Shown: piece after piece, positions 12,001 to 19,808 of the stretch
How the letters are laid out: every line of letters begins with the position of its first letter
How positions within the stretch are numbered: position 1 is the stretch's first letter
Assembly (NCBI GenBank): GCA_049509515.1
Contig: JBEKZV010000017.1
Span: 1 to 64,000, forward strand
Reading direction: 5' to 3'
DNA: 64,000 bases
Origin: JBEKCP01 sp049509515
GTDB taxonomy: Bacteria > Planctomycetota > Planctomycetia > Pirellulales > Thermoguttaceae
The notes under the pieces: model-generated
Database searches by the model: none
What the model saw: the letters and a program-made list of their open reading frames with translations, nothing else
Told to the model about the DNA's origin: nothing
Translations under genes and position numbers: made by a program

Positions 12001-12274
12001 CGGGCTGACTTCGGCCCGCGCAAGCCTGGATTCGATCCGGGGGCTGATCGTTTCTTCCTGGGCGGTGAAGGAGGGCACGTTCGCGCTCGACGTCACCATC
12101 CCGGCCAACACGACCGCTACCGTCTACGTGCCCGCCGCCAATGCCGCGGCCGTGCGAGAATCCGGCAAGCCCGCCGCGAAGGCGCTAGGCGTGAAGTTCC
12201 TGCGGCTCGAAGGCGGCTGTGCTGTCCTGGCGGTCGGATCGGGCGTGTATCACTTTGCGGCGCCGGCGGAATAG
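9056..12274 (+). CDS. Secreted GH78 alpha-L-rhamnosidase
   Basis: This 1072-residue protein hydrolyses terminal alpha-L-rhamnose from polysaccharides or glycosides. After a signal peptide (MRVFALGAIALLTMCRVAAA) come an N-terminal fibronectin-like domain (about residues 25-140), an inserted jelly-roll-like segment (about 160-330, from GAKWIWCPEPG to the first DDSAW block), the rhamnosidase N and concanavalin-like domains, the (alpha/alpha)6 catalytic domain with CPQRDERLGWMGDAQ (about 655-669), and the C-terminal beta domain. The extra segment makes it about 170 residues longer than the second copy at 12603-15311. I chose ATG at 9056 because GGGAGA precedes it and the signal peptide begins there, although the frame is open well upstream. 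It is convergent with the second rhamnosidase across repeat-rich DNA. Confidence 0.95.
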   Translation: MRVFALGAIALLTMCRVAAAEDSTLQTACLRCEYLVDPCGIDQKSPRLSWLLESPRRSQEQTAYQVLVASSPATLEQNQGDLWDSGKVASDETAHVVYAGRQLVSRQVCHWKVRAWDGDGQPGGWSKPARWEMGLLRPGDWSAKWIEADLTAGEPATGSLSGAKWIWCPEPGVDLTKAAPAGDRYFRCRVTLPAGEKPQLARLILTVDDQFVLFVNGKQVGQFAERDGWMRPQRYDLLPHLQSGENVVAVAATNLAFLAGVCAKIVLQYPGKPPEVILSDRRWKTSATAADGWKTASFDDSAWHDSFEIAAFGEGGWRNVASASAGGPVPILRKSFTLGGKAVTSARLYATALGLYELRINGRRVGDHVLAPDWTDYRKRVQYQVYDVAALLKPGDNAVAALLASGWYSGHIGNGGFQFFGKVPALLAQLEVTYADGTVERIVSDASWKIHASPILASDFMLGESYDATKEVSGWDSPGLDDASWRAATVRREPARLLEGQVVQPVRQTGELKPKSLAAPKPGQWTFDLGQNMVGVVRLKVAAPAGTKLTLRHAEMLNPDGTLYTRNLRSAASVDTYVCKGGGEVWQPAFTFHGFRYVELTGLPGKPEAGAVTGIVLGSDTPRVGRFTCSDPRINQLQSNIWWGQRGNYLSIPTDCPQRDERLGWMGDAQVFVRTATMNADVAAFFTKWLVDVDDGQSPDGAFSDVNPNTMGCGSVPAWADAGVICPWTIYQVYDDRRILERHLPAMTRWIEWCRAHSTGLVRDKDRGNDYGDWLSIGADTPKDFIGTAYFAYSTSLVARSYRAIGNEAQAAKYEKLFREIMAALNKRYVQPDGRIRGNTQCCYAMALKFDLLPDELRPKAAQYLEEDIKAKAWHLSTGFVGVSYLLPVLTQAGKLDTAYRLLMQDSFPSWLFSVKHGATTIWERWDGWTPERGFQDPGMNSFNHYALGSCGQWLFDTAAGIGLDPERPGFRHIIIHPRAGGGLTSARASLDSIRGLIVSSWAVKEGTFALDVTIPANTTATVYVPAANAAAVRESGKPAAKALGVKFLRLEGGCAVLAVGSGVYHFAAPAE

Positions 12275-12368
12275 GCCCCGTGTCCGCCGCCGGGTGTTTC
12301 GGTCCCGCTTCGTATCGCAGTTTTCCCTAGCCCGGGGGTCTACGCCTGCGGGCAATGTTTTTTCGTAG

Positions 12369-12514
12369 CCCAGGCGTTTACGCCTGGGACTCTGGGAACA
12401 CCACCCCTTTTTCGGTTTTCGCCCCTTTAGGGGCGTGGGCAACGCTGCCCTGACCCCTAAAGGGGCGATGGAAGGTCGGGGGCTGCCTCCGCTCCCCAGG
12501 CGTGAACGCCTGGG
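12369..12514. repeat. Nested hairpins between convergent genes (terminator-like repeat cluster)
   Basis: Four short palindromes are arranged symmetrically: CCCAGGCG-TTTA-CGCCTGGG at 12369-12388, CCCCTTTAGGGG at 12422-12433, CCCCTAAAGGGG at 12454-12465 and CCCAGGCG-TGAA-CGCCTGGG at 12495-12514. The outer two are reverse complements with one mismatch, and the inner two are exact reverse complements. The block can therefore fold as four small hairpins or one long nested stem. It lies between the ends of the two convergent GH78 genes, so a bidirectional terminator role is plausible; a mobile repeat origin is equally possible. Confidence 0.7.
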
Positions 12515-12602
12515 CTGGAGAAAATGGGATTTCCACGGAGAACCCCGTTAGTCACCACTTGCGGTCGCAAGGGTATCCACATTTCGTGCCCTTGATCCGA
12601 AC

Positions 12603-15311
12603 TCACTGTCCCCGCGGAGCGCGGAATGCATAGGTTCCCGATCCGACGCTGAAAACCGCATCGCCGCCGTCCTGCCGGACGAAGGTCACGCCTTCGGACA
12701 GGGCGGCTTTCTTGCCGCTCTCCTCGACTGCCGACGCGTCGGCAGCCGGAATGAAAACCAGCGCCGTGGCGTTGGCCGGGATGGTGACGTTCAGATCGAA
12801 GTGACGGCCGTCCGCCGACCAGGCGACTGCAATCCGCCCGTGCGGCGAATCGTAATGGCCGCGCGCCCAGGTCAGATCGCCGCCCGGGATCGGCCTGATG
12901 ATAAGGCTCTTGAACCCGGGTCCCTGGGAGTCGATGCCGAGTACCGTCCGGTAGAACCATTCGCTGCACGTTCCGAGATTGGCGTGATTGAAGGAATTCA
13001 TGCCCGGATCGAAATATCCCTTCTCCGTCTTGCCGTCCCAGCGTTCCCAAATGCTGGTGGCGCCCAACTTCAAGAAGTATCCCCAAGAAGGATAGGTCTT
13101 CTGGGCACACAACCGGTAGGCAACGTCCGTGCGGCCGGCTTTGGACAACGCGGGCAGGAGCAGATGCGTAGTCACCATGCCCGTGGAGAGATGGCCGTCC
13201 CTGGCGTCGATGGCCGCAACCAGATGGTTCGACGCCTGGCGGACCTGGTCGGCGTCGAGCAGGTCGTAGGCCAGCGCCAGCGCATACCCGCCCTGCGAGT
13301 CGCTGCCGATCGTGCCGCCGGGATGGACGAACTTCTTCTGGAAGGCGGCGCGGATCTCCTGGAACAATTGCCGATAGCGGGCGGCGTCGTCCGCTTTGCC
13401 CAGCGCCCGGGACATCAGCGACATGTTCCGCGCACCGCGGGCGAACAGGGCGGTGGAGATGAGCTGCTTCGGGGTAGACATGTCCGGCGCCAGCCAGTCG
13501 CCGAGTCCCACGTCCGGACCCACCAGGCCGGTGGAATGCTGCCGATAGTACTCGACGTGGCCCGCCATTTCTCGATAGTACCGTGTCGCGAGGCGCGTGT
13601 CCCCGTACACGCCGTACATGGTCCAGGGAATCAAGACGCTGCTGTCGGCCCATCCCGGCGACCAGCCGAAGCCATGGACATCGGGAGCGATCATCGAGAA
13701 GCTGCCGTCTTTCAAGCGTGCATCGGCGATGTCGGCCATCCACTTCGTCAGCAGGCTGGCGGCGTCCTGCTCGTAGAGCGTGCTGGCCGCCACTTCGTGA
13801 TAATCCATCCACCCCATCCGCTCGTCGCGCTGCGGGCAATCGGTGGGAATGTCGACGAGGTTCGCGCGGATCGTACACCGCATGTTGTCGGCCGTACGGG
13901 TCATGACGTCGCTGGAACACGCGAATGAGCCCGTCAAGGGCAAGGCCGACCCGACCATGATCCCGGTGAACATCCTGGGCTCCGGCGGGGCGGGCAGCCC
14001 TTCCACCTCCACGTATTGGAATCCGTGGTAGGTGAATCGCGGCTCCCAGACTTCCTCGCCGGCTCCCTTGCAGATATAGCAGTCGGTCGCGCGGGCCCCG
14101 CGCAGATTGGCGCGGTAGACGGTACCGTCCGCGCTGAGCATTTCGCCGAAGCGCATCGTGATCTTCGTACCGGCCGGGGCGTTGATTCGCAGTCGCACCC
14201 ACCCCGCGAAATTCCGCCCGAAATCAACGACGTGCAGGCCGGGTTTCGGCCGGGTGATCGCCGCCGGACGGATCTCGCCGGTGCGTTGGACGGGCGCGCC
14301 CGGGGCCGCCTGGATGGCCGGGTGCAGTTGCGTGCCGGCCACCACCGGGCGCCACTCGGGATTGGCAAAGCCCGGACGGTCCCAACCGGCCGGCTCGAGC
14401 CTGGCATCGTACGTCTCGCCGGCGTACAGATCGGCTGCGAGGATCGGCCCGAAGCCGGCCGTCCAGGAACCGTCGCTGGCGACGGTATCGCTGCTGCCGT
14501 CGGCATAAAACGCGTCGAGTTGCAGCCACAGCCGCGTCTGCCGCCCATAAAGATTCTGGCCGATGATGCTCAGGTGGCCGCGGAACCAGCCGTCGCCGAG
14601 GATGGCCCCGACGGTGTTGGCGCCCTCGCGCACCTGCGGCGTCACGTCGTAGGCGCGATAGTAGATCCGCTTGCGGTAATCGGTCCAACCGGGAATGAGA
14701 AAATCATCGCCGACCTTCTTTCCGTTGAGCCGCGGCTCCACCATGCCTTGGCCGGTCACGTACAACACCGCGCGTTGCGGCGCTTTCCTCAGCGTAAAGT
14801 CCTTGCGGAGGTGCGTGGCCGGAAGATAGCGGTTCTTGCCGTCCTCCGGCACCACCGCCCGGGCGTCGTCGCGGCCGATCCACTGGGCCCGCCACTGCCG
14901 GGGATCGAGGATTCCCATCGACCACTGCGCCGGGGCGCTCCACGCCTGCGGTTGATCGCGGCGGTCCCAGACCCGCACTTTCCACAGGCAGCATTGATGC
15001 GCGGGCACGGGCTTCCCTTCGTAGTCAATCTGCGTGGAGCGGTCGGACGCGACCTGGCCGCTGTCCCACAGATCGCCCTCGTCCTGCGCCAGTTTCTCCG
15101 GCGAAGATGCGACCAGGATTCGATATGCCGTCTGCCTCTCGCCACGCTCGCCGGACTCGATGATCCAACTCAACCGGGGCCTGACTACGTCGATGCCCAG
15201 CGGGTTGTCGCGGTATTCACAGCGCAGTTGGCCGACCGTGGCGGCTGGAATCGCCCCGGGCAGCATGAGGCCAAGACAGATGGCGGCGACCGCCGTGGCG
15301 GGCTTCATCAT
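12603..15311 (-). CDS. Secreted GH78 alpha-L-rhamnosidase, second copy
   Basis: The 902-residue enzyme has a signal peptide (MMKPATAVAAICLGLMLPGA), an N-terminal domain with LRCEYRDNPLGID (same opening as the 9056 protein), the rhamnosidase N domain, the concanavalin-like domain, the catalytic helical barrel with CPQRDERMGWMDYHEV and a C-terminal beta domain. It lacks the inserted jelly-roll segment of the other copy, so the two are paralogues of different architecture rather than a recent duplicate. ATG at 15311 is favoured over 15356 because AGAGGGGAA precedes it and the signal peptide starts there. The gene is divergent from the GH42-like gene at 15554. Confidence 0.95.
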   Translation of the reverse strand: MMKPATAVAAICLGLMLPGAIPAATVGQLRCEYRDNPLGIDVVRPRLSWIIESGERGERQTAYRILVASSPEKLAQDEGDLWDSGQVASDRSTQIDYEGKPVPAHQCCLWKVRVWDRRDQPQAWSAPAQWSMGILDPRQWRAQWIGRDDARAVVPEDGKNRYLPATHLRKDFTLRKAPQRAVLYVTGQGMVEPRLNGKKVGDDFLIPGWTDYRKRIYYRAYDVTPQVREGANTVGAILGDGWFRGHLSIIGQNLYGRQTRLWLQLDAFYADGSSDTVASDGSWTAGFGPILAADLYAGETYDARLEPAGWDRPGFANPEWRPVVAGTQLHPAIQAAPGAPVQRTGEIRPAAITRPKPGLHVVDFGRNFAGWVRLRINAPAGTKITMRFGEMLSADGTVYRANLRGARATDCYICKGAGEEVWEPRFTYHGFQYVEVEGLPAPPEPRMFTGIMVGSALPLTGSFACSSDVMTRTADNMRCTIRANLVDIPTDCPQRDERMGWMDYHEVAASTLYEQDAASLLTKWMADIADARLKDGSFSMIAPDVHGFGWSPGWADSSVLIPWTMYGVYGDTRLATRYYREMAGHVEYYRQHSTGLVGPDVGLGDWLAPDMSTPKQLISTALFARGARNMSLMSRALGKADDAARYRQLFQEIRAAFQKKFVHPGGTIGSDSQGGYALALAYDLLDADQVRQASNHLVAAIDARDGHLSTGMVTTHLLLPALSKAGRTDVAYRLCAQKTYPSWGYFLKLGATSIWERWDGKTEKGYFDPGMNSFNHANLGTCSEWFYRTVLGIDSQGPGFKSLIIRPIPGGDLTWARGHYDSPHGRIAVAWSADGRHFDLNVTIPANATALVFIPAADASAVEESGKKAALSEGVTFVRQDGGDAVFSVGSGTYAFRAPRGQ

Positions 15312-15553
15312 CGATGGGTTCCCCTCTTCTGATGGACGTCTGGCCGCAACTTCCACCCGTCAGCGGTCATTCTACACCAAACCCGAGTGCTGCAAAACCG
15401 GCCCGCCATCTTCGATTTCCCACCGTTCACCCCGAATTGGGAAGGCAAATCCATTTATGACCGGAGGGCCCCAGGGTACTTGCTTGTTTCCTCCAACCCG
15501 CCCGACTACAATTTGTCGCAACATGGGCTTATCGCAGCAAAGGAGCGCGTTTC

Positions 15554-18094
15554 ATGCGGGTTTCGGCGATCGTCGGCTTGATTTTCGCCCTGCCCTCGGT
15601 GGTGGCGGCCGGCTCGGGGTTGAAACCCGATCAGGTGCCGGAGTTCCGGCTGCGGGCCCGGGTCGTGCGGGTCGCCGGCCAGGTGCCGGAGGGCCAGGCT
15701 TATACGTTCGCCCTGGCGGGCGCGAACGCGACGGCCCGGGGAAGCGCGTGGAGCACGGAGATCAAGTTTTCCCGGCCCCAAGCCGAGGCGACGCTGAAGG
15801 GCTACCCGGCGATCTACCTGCCCGCCTGGCCGGTGGTGCTGCGATTGACGCTGCAGGGCGTCGTCGATCCCACGGTGGTTGAAGCCGAGCTGACGTTTGC
15901 GGAGCCGGCGGGCCGGGTGGCGCTTTCGGGCGAGTTGTTCGGGCCGGCGTTGGGCATCTTGATCTGGCGGGACGAGCAGCACCGGCCCCGGGCGGCGACC
16001 ATGGCCGAGTACAACCGCCGCTACTGGAAAACGCTGGAAGGAGTCCGCGTCGCCGAGGCGCTGCGGCCGCGGCATTTCCCGATCATCGACCGCTTCATCA
16101 GCGGGGACGACGACCGCCGCGATTGGCAGGAAGGGATCGAGCAGCTTCGGCGGGCGGGACTGAGCGCGATCATGCTGCCCCCCTCGCAGCCGATCCGCGA
16201 GTCGCTGCTCCGCGCCGGCGGGCGCCGCACGGCCTGGGCGGTCTACAACCCGCCGGGCTACGCCTTTGACTTCGATCCCGCGGTCACCCCCGCGGCGATC
16301 GCCCGCTGGGCCCGGGAGCAGGCCCAGCCGTATTTGCGGGCGGGGTACGCGCGGCGGGACATGGCCGCCTTCATGATGTCGGACGAGCCGGGCTGGTACT
16401 ATCCGCAGATGTTCCAGGCGCTCCGCGGCAATCCGGCGGCGCTGGGTCGTTTCCGCCGCTACCTCGAAGAGCGGCATCTTCAGCCTGCGGACGTGGGCGG
16501 CACGCGCTGGGAAGACGTGGGGCCGCTGGGCCGCGCCGCGGCGAAGGACCTGCCGTCCCGCCGCCTGTTCTACTGGACGATGCGGTTTTTCGCCCATGAC
16601 TCGGCGCGGCACTTTGCGGCGTGTACGCGGGCCCTGGAGGCCGAGTTCTACCCCGGCATGCCGATCGCGACCAACTGGAACTCCTTCAGCGGCCGCTTCT
16701 ACGTGCCCGGCCCGGTGGCCAACAACGCCGACAAGCAGAACCCGGACGCGGCGATGGGCGGCCACGACTGGCTGGAGTTCGGCCGCCTACGCGGCGGCAG
16801 CATGCTGTGGACGGAGGACTGGTTCGCCGACGGCAATGCCTACCAGTGGTCGTTCTACTGCGCCAAGCTCCGCTCGGCCGCCCGGCGGAGCGGCGTCGAG
16901 TTCGGCGGCTACGTGATCCCGCGGACGGCCGGCGACCGCAAGGACGGCATCGTGCAAAAAATCCTCAGCATCGTGGGCAGCGGCGGCAAGGCCGTCGAGT
17001 ATTTCGTCTTCGGCCCGGAGTACAACTTCCCCGGCAACTGCTACTCGGAGCGGGCCGCGGTGCTCTCGGGGATGGCCGAGGCCCACCGCATGATCGGTGC
17101 CGCCGAGGAGTTGCTCTGGCCGGGCCGGCCGCCATTGAGCCCGGTGGCCATCCTCGCTCCCCGCAGCGCCCAGGTGTGGGACGCCAAGGAAATCCCGCTG
17201 CCCCAGCAGATCCAGGACGCGACCAATAACCATCTGAACCGATCGACCGTCGATTACATGGCCGAGGTCTTCGACCTGTACCTGGCCCTGCAACACGCCA
17301 ACATCCCCGTGGAGTTCGTGGACGAAGACGACCTCGGGCCCGAGGGGCTGCGGCCCTACCGGGTGCTGTACGTCACTGAGCCGAACATCCCCGCCGAGGG
17401 CCAGCAAGGGCTCCTGGCCTGGGTCCGCGGCGGCGGGACCCTCGTGACGCTCGCCGGCGCCGCCCAGCGGGACCGCTACGACGAGGCGTGTACACTGCTC
17501 CACGACGCAACCGGCATCCACCAGGAGCCGCGACCGAGACTGCTGGTCGCGGACGCCCGCACACTCCTCCAGACGGGCAAGGGGACGGGCAAGCTGGGAC
17601 CCTTTCAGGCCGTCGGCCCGCGGACCCCCTGTACCGTGCCGGCGGCAGCCGTGGCCGCGAGTTTCGACGACGCCTCACCGGCCGTTCTGGAGCTGGCCGT
17701 CGGCCGGGGACGCCTTGTACACTTCGCCTGGATGCCGGGGCTGGCCTATTGGAAATCGTCGGGCCAGGTGAAGGACGGCCTGCCGGCCGCGTTCAGCGAG
17801 TCGCTGCGGGACTGGATCACCTGGCCGGTCCGCCTGGCCGGCGTCCGAGGGCCGGTCACGGTCAATCGCCCGCTGGTCGAGGCCCCGATGCTGATCTCCG
17901 CTAGTGGAATCGCCGTCACCCTGCTCGACTGGAGCGGCGAAGCCCCCGGGGAGGTAAACGTCGAGGTGCGGACCGACCGGCGCATCGGGCGGGTCGAGAG
18001 CGTCCGCCACGGCCCGCGGACGTTTCAATCCGCCGGCGGTGTGGTGCGATTCGCCCTGCCGCTCGACGCCGTGGACATCGTGACGCTGCGGTAG
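15554..18094 (+). CDS. Secreted GH42-like putative beta-galactosidase or related glycosidase
   Basis: This 846-residue protein starts with a signal peptide (MRVSAIVGLIFALPSVVAA), has a beta-rich region to about residue 150, then a TIM-barrel-like region with the DEPGWYYP block near residue 277 and LWTEDWF near residue 418, where acid/base and nucleophile carboxylates would be expected. About residues 590-700 resemble the beta-galactosidase trimerisation fold (YRVLYVTEPNIP, WVRGGGTLVTLAG). The family placement is by overall layout and is weaker than for the GH78 genes. The start has AAAGGAGCG upstream. It shares an intergenic region with the divergent rhamnosidase and probably acts on the same glycans. 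Confidence 0.65.
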   Translation: MRVSAIVGLIFALPSVVAAGSGLKPDQVPEFRLRARVVRVAGQVPEGQAYTFALAGANATARGSAWSTEIKFSRPQAEATLKGYPAIYLPAWPVVLRLTLQGVVDPTVVEAELTFAEPAGRVALSGELFGPALGILIWRDEQHRPRAATMAEYNRRYWKTLEGVRVAEALRPRHFPIIDRFISGDDDRRDWQEGIEQLRRAGLSAIMLPPSQPIRESLLRAGGRRTAWAVYNPPGYAFDFDPAVTPAAIARWAREQAQPYLRAGYARRDMAAFMMSDEPGWYYPQMFQALRGNPAALGRFRRYLEERHLQPADVGGTRWEDVGPLGRAAAKDLPSRRLFYWTMRFFAHDSARHFAACTRALEAEFYPGMPIATNWNSFSGRFYVPGPVANNADKQNPDAAMGGHDWLEFGRLRGGSMLWTEDWFADGNAYQWSFYCAKLRSAARRSGVEFGGYVIPRTAGDRKDGIVQKILSIVGSGGKAVEYFVFGPEYNFPGNCYSERAAVLSGMAEAHRMIGAAEELLWPGRPPLSPVAILAPRSAQVWDAKEIPLPQQIQDATNNHLNRSTVDYMAEVFDLYLALQHANIPVEFVDEDDLGPEGLRPYRVLYVTEPNIPAEGQQGLLAWVRGGGTLVTLAGAAQRDRYDEACTLLHDATGIHQEPRPRLLVADARTLLQTGKGTGKLGPFQAVGPRTPCTVPAAAVAASFDDASPAVLELAVGRGRLVHFAWMPGLAYWKSSGQVKDGLPAAFSESLRDWITWPVRLAGVRGPVTVNRPLVEAPMLISASGIAVTLLDWSGEAPGEVNVEVRTDRRIGRVESVRHGPRTFQSAGGVVRFALPLDAVDIVTLR

Positions 18095-18163
18095 CGTTTC
18101 CCGGGACTGTGGACGTACTTGAAGCCCGCGGTGCAAGTAGGTTTAATGGTGGGGCAGAACAAA

Positions 18164-18262
18164 GTAGGGTGGGTCGCGCAAACCCGAAGCGCGGTGGGTC
18201 TTCGGCCGCGGCGCAGGGGTTTGCAAGACCCACCATCACCGCGCGACCTCGACCCACCCTAC
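18164..18262. repeat. 99-bp intergenic inverted-repeat element (GTAGGGTGGGTCG ends)
   Basis: The element starts GTAGGGTGGGTCG (18164-18176) and ends with its exact reverse complement CGACCCACCCTAC (18250-18262). Inside is a second inverted pair, GGTGGGTCTT and AAGACCCACC. It lies between two same-strand genes. A related element is at 19513-19690 and a minimal form at 2263-2282. It has no coding capacity, so it is either a MITE-like or REP-like element or a processed structured spacer. Confidence 0.75.
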
Positions 18263-18314
18263 ACGCTCGTTAGTGTCCGCAGAAACATTTCACTTCTTGC
18301 AAGGAGCAGCGCCG

Positions 18315-19508
18315 ATGCAGTCTCGAATCCTTCTGTGGGCCGCCGCCCTCGGCGTCCTGGCGTGCGGCCCCGCGGCCGCGCAATCGCCGTCGCCCGGCGA
18401 GCGTTTCAACGGCTTGGACATGAACCTCGGCAACCTCGCGCGGTTGTCGGAGGCCCAGTCGCGGTCCATCTGCCCGGAGAACTTCTCCGGCGAAAAGGGC
18501 CAGGCGGCCCGGGCCACCCGGGGCACGGGCCAGGGCGCCGCCCGCGAGCTGGGCCCCGGCTGGAAGATCTCGCCCTCGGTCCACATCAAGGCCGGGACGA
18601 CCTTCACGGTGGCCGAGATCAACGGTTCCGGGGCCATCCAGCAGATCTGGATGACGCCCGCCCCCGTGGAACGAACCCGCCTGTACGTCCTCCGCTTCTA
18701 CTGGGACGGCGAAGCCGAGCCCTCGGTCGAGGTGCCGATGGGCGATTTCTTCGCCTGCGGCTGGGGCAAGTACTGTCCGATCCATTCCCTGCCCGTCTGC
18801 GTGAACCCCGGCAGCGCGCTGAACTGCTACTGGTCGATGCCTTTCCGCAAGAAGGCCAAGATCACCCTGGAGAACCTGGACGACCGCGACATGGTGCTCT
18901 ACTACCAGGTCAACTACACGCTGACCGAGGTCCCGGCCGACGCGGCCTATTTCCACGCCCAGTTCCGCCGCGTGCCCAAGCTGCCGGCCAAGCGCGTGTA
19001 CACGATCCTCGACGGCGTCCGCGGCCGCGGGCAATACGTCGGCACGTACCTGGCCTGGGAGGTCCGCAGCCCCGGCTGGTGGGGCGAAGGCGAGGTGAAG
19101 TTCTATCTGGACGGCGACAAGGAATCGCCCACCATCTGCGGCACCGGCACCGAAGATTACTTCTGCGGCTCGTACAACTTCGAGAACCAGGAGACCCACC
19201 GCTACCAGACCTTCAGCACCCCTTACACCGGCCTGGCCCAGGTTCTGCCGCCCGGCGTCGCCTACGTGCCGGGGCAGCGGTTCGGACTGTACCGCTGGCA
19301 CATCCCCGATCCCGTCCGCTTCCAGCAAGACCTGAAGGTGACCATCCAGGCCCTCGGCTGGCAATCGGGCGGCCGCTACCTCCCTTTGGAGGACGACATC
19401 GCCTCGGTCGCCTATTGGTACCAGGCCGAGCCACATGCCAAGTTCCCGCCGCTGCCGGGCAAGGACGTGTTGGCGATCAAGCCGTCTTCGCTCGCGATGC
19501 CGAAGTGA
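18315..19508 (+). CDS. Secreted DUF2961/GH172 family glycoside hydrolase
   Basis: The 397-residue protein has a signal peptide (MQSRILLWAAALGVLACGPAAA) followed by the DUF2961 double beta-sandwich. Known members of this family, GH172, act on fructofuranose or arabinofuranose linkages. The hallmark GTGTEDYFCGSYNFE is at about residues 275-289, and the EINGSGAIQQIWMT and VPMGDFFACGWG blocks are conserved. The length of about 400 residues is typical. ATG at 18315 has AAGGAG upstream and begins the signal peptide; an upstream ATG at 18273 would give an unconvincing leader. It lies between two repeat elements of the GTAGGG family. Confidence 0.85.
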   Translation: MQSRILLWAAALGVLACGPAAAQSPSPGERFNGLDMNLGNLARLSEAQSRSICPENFSGEKGQAARATRGTGQGAARELGPGWKISPSVHIKAGTTFTVAEINGSGAIQQIWMTPAPVERTRLYVLRFYWDGEAEPSVEVPMGDFFACGWGKYCPIHSLPVCVNPGSALNCYWSMPFRKKAKITLENLDDRDMVLYYQVNYTLTEVPADAAYFHAQFRRVPKLPAKRVYTILDGVRGRGQYVGTYLAWEVRSPGWWGEGEVKFYLDGDKESPTICGTGTEDYFCGSYNFENQETHRYQTFSTPYTGLAQVLPPGVAYVPGQRFGLYRWHIPDPVRFQQDLKVTIQALGWQSGGRYLPLEDDIASVAYWYQAEPHAKFPPLPGKDVLAIKPSSLAMPK

Positions 19509-19512
19509 CCGG

Positions 19513-19690
19513 GTAGGGCGGGTCGAGGTCGCGCGCTCATGGATGGGGCTGACAAACCGGCAGGCCGCGACCGAGCCCCACCGGACCTTCCGGCCTGCTC
19601 GACCCAGCCTGCGATTCTGGTGGGGCTCGCAAACGGCTGGGCTGGCACCAAGGCGTCACCGCGCTTCCCGGTTTGCTCGACCCACCCTAC
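19513..19690. repeat. 178-bp intergenic inverted-repeat element
   Basis: GTAGGGCGGGTCG at 19513-19525 pairs with CGACCCACCCTAC at 19678-19690 (one mismatch), and GAGCCCCACC near 19573 with GGTGGGGCTC near 19620 forms an inner stem. It has the same termini as the 18164-18262 element. Immediately after it, CGGGAGAGGGCCGGGGTGAGGG (about 19748-19769, read as two halves) resembles the other dispersed family found at 51454 and 58792. Confidence 0.7.
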
Positions 19691-19808
19691 AATTCTCGGA
19701 AACGCAAGAGTAAGATCCCCCTCCGGGCACCGACGGAACGTTGGTCGCGGGAGAGGGCCGGGGTGAGGGGATTGGCCAAGAGAACCCTTGTAAGCAAAGG
19801 AGCTTCCT

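Noticed and set aside
8944..12330. A 1128-codon open frame overlapping the first rhamnosidase
   Set aside because: It is on the same strand in another frame, very rich in Arg/Gly/Ala, without any domain. The GH78 frame explains the region.
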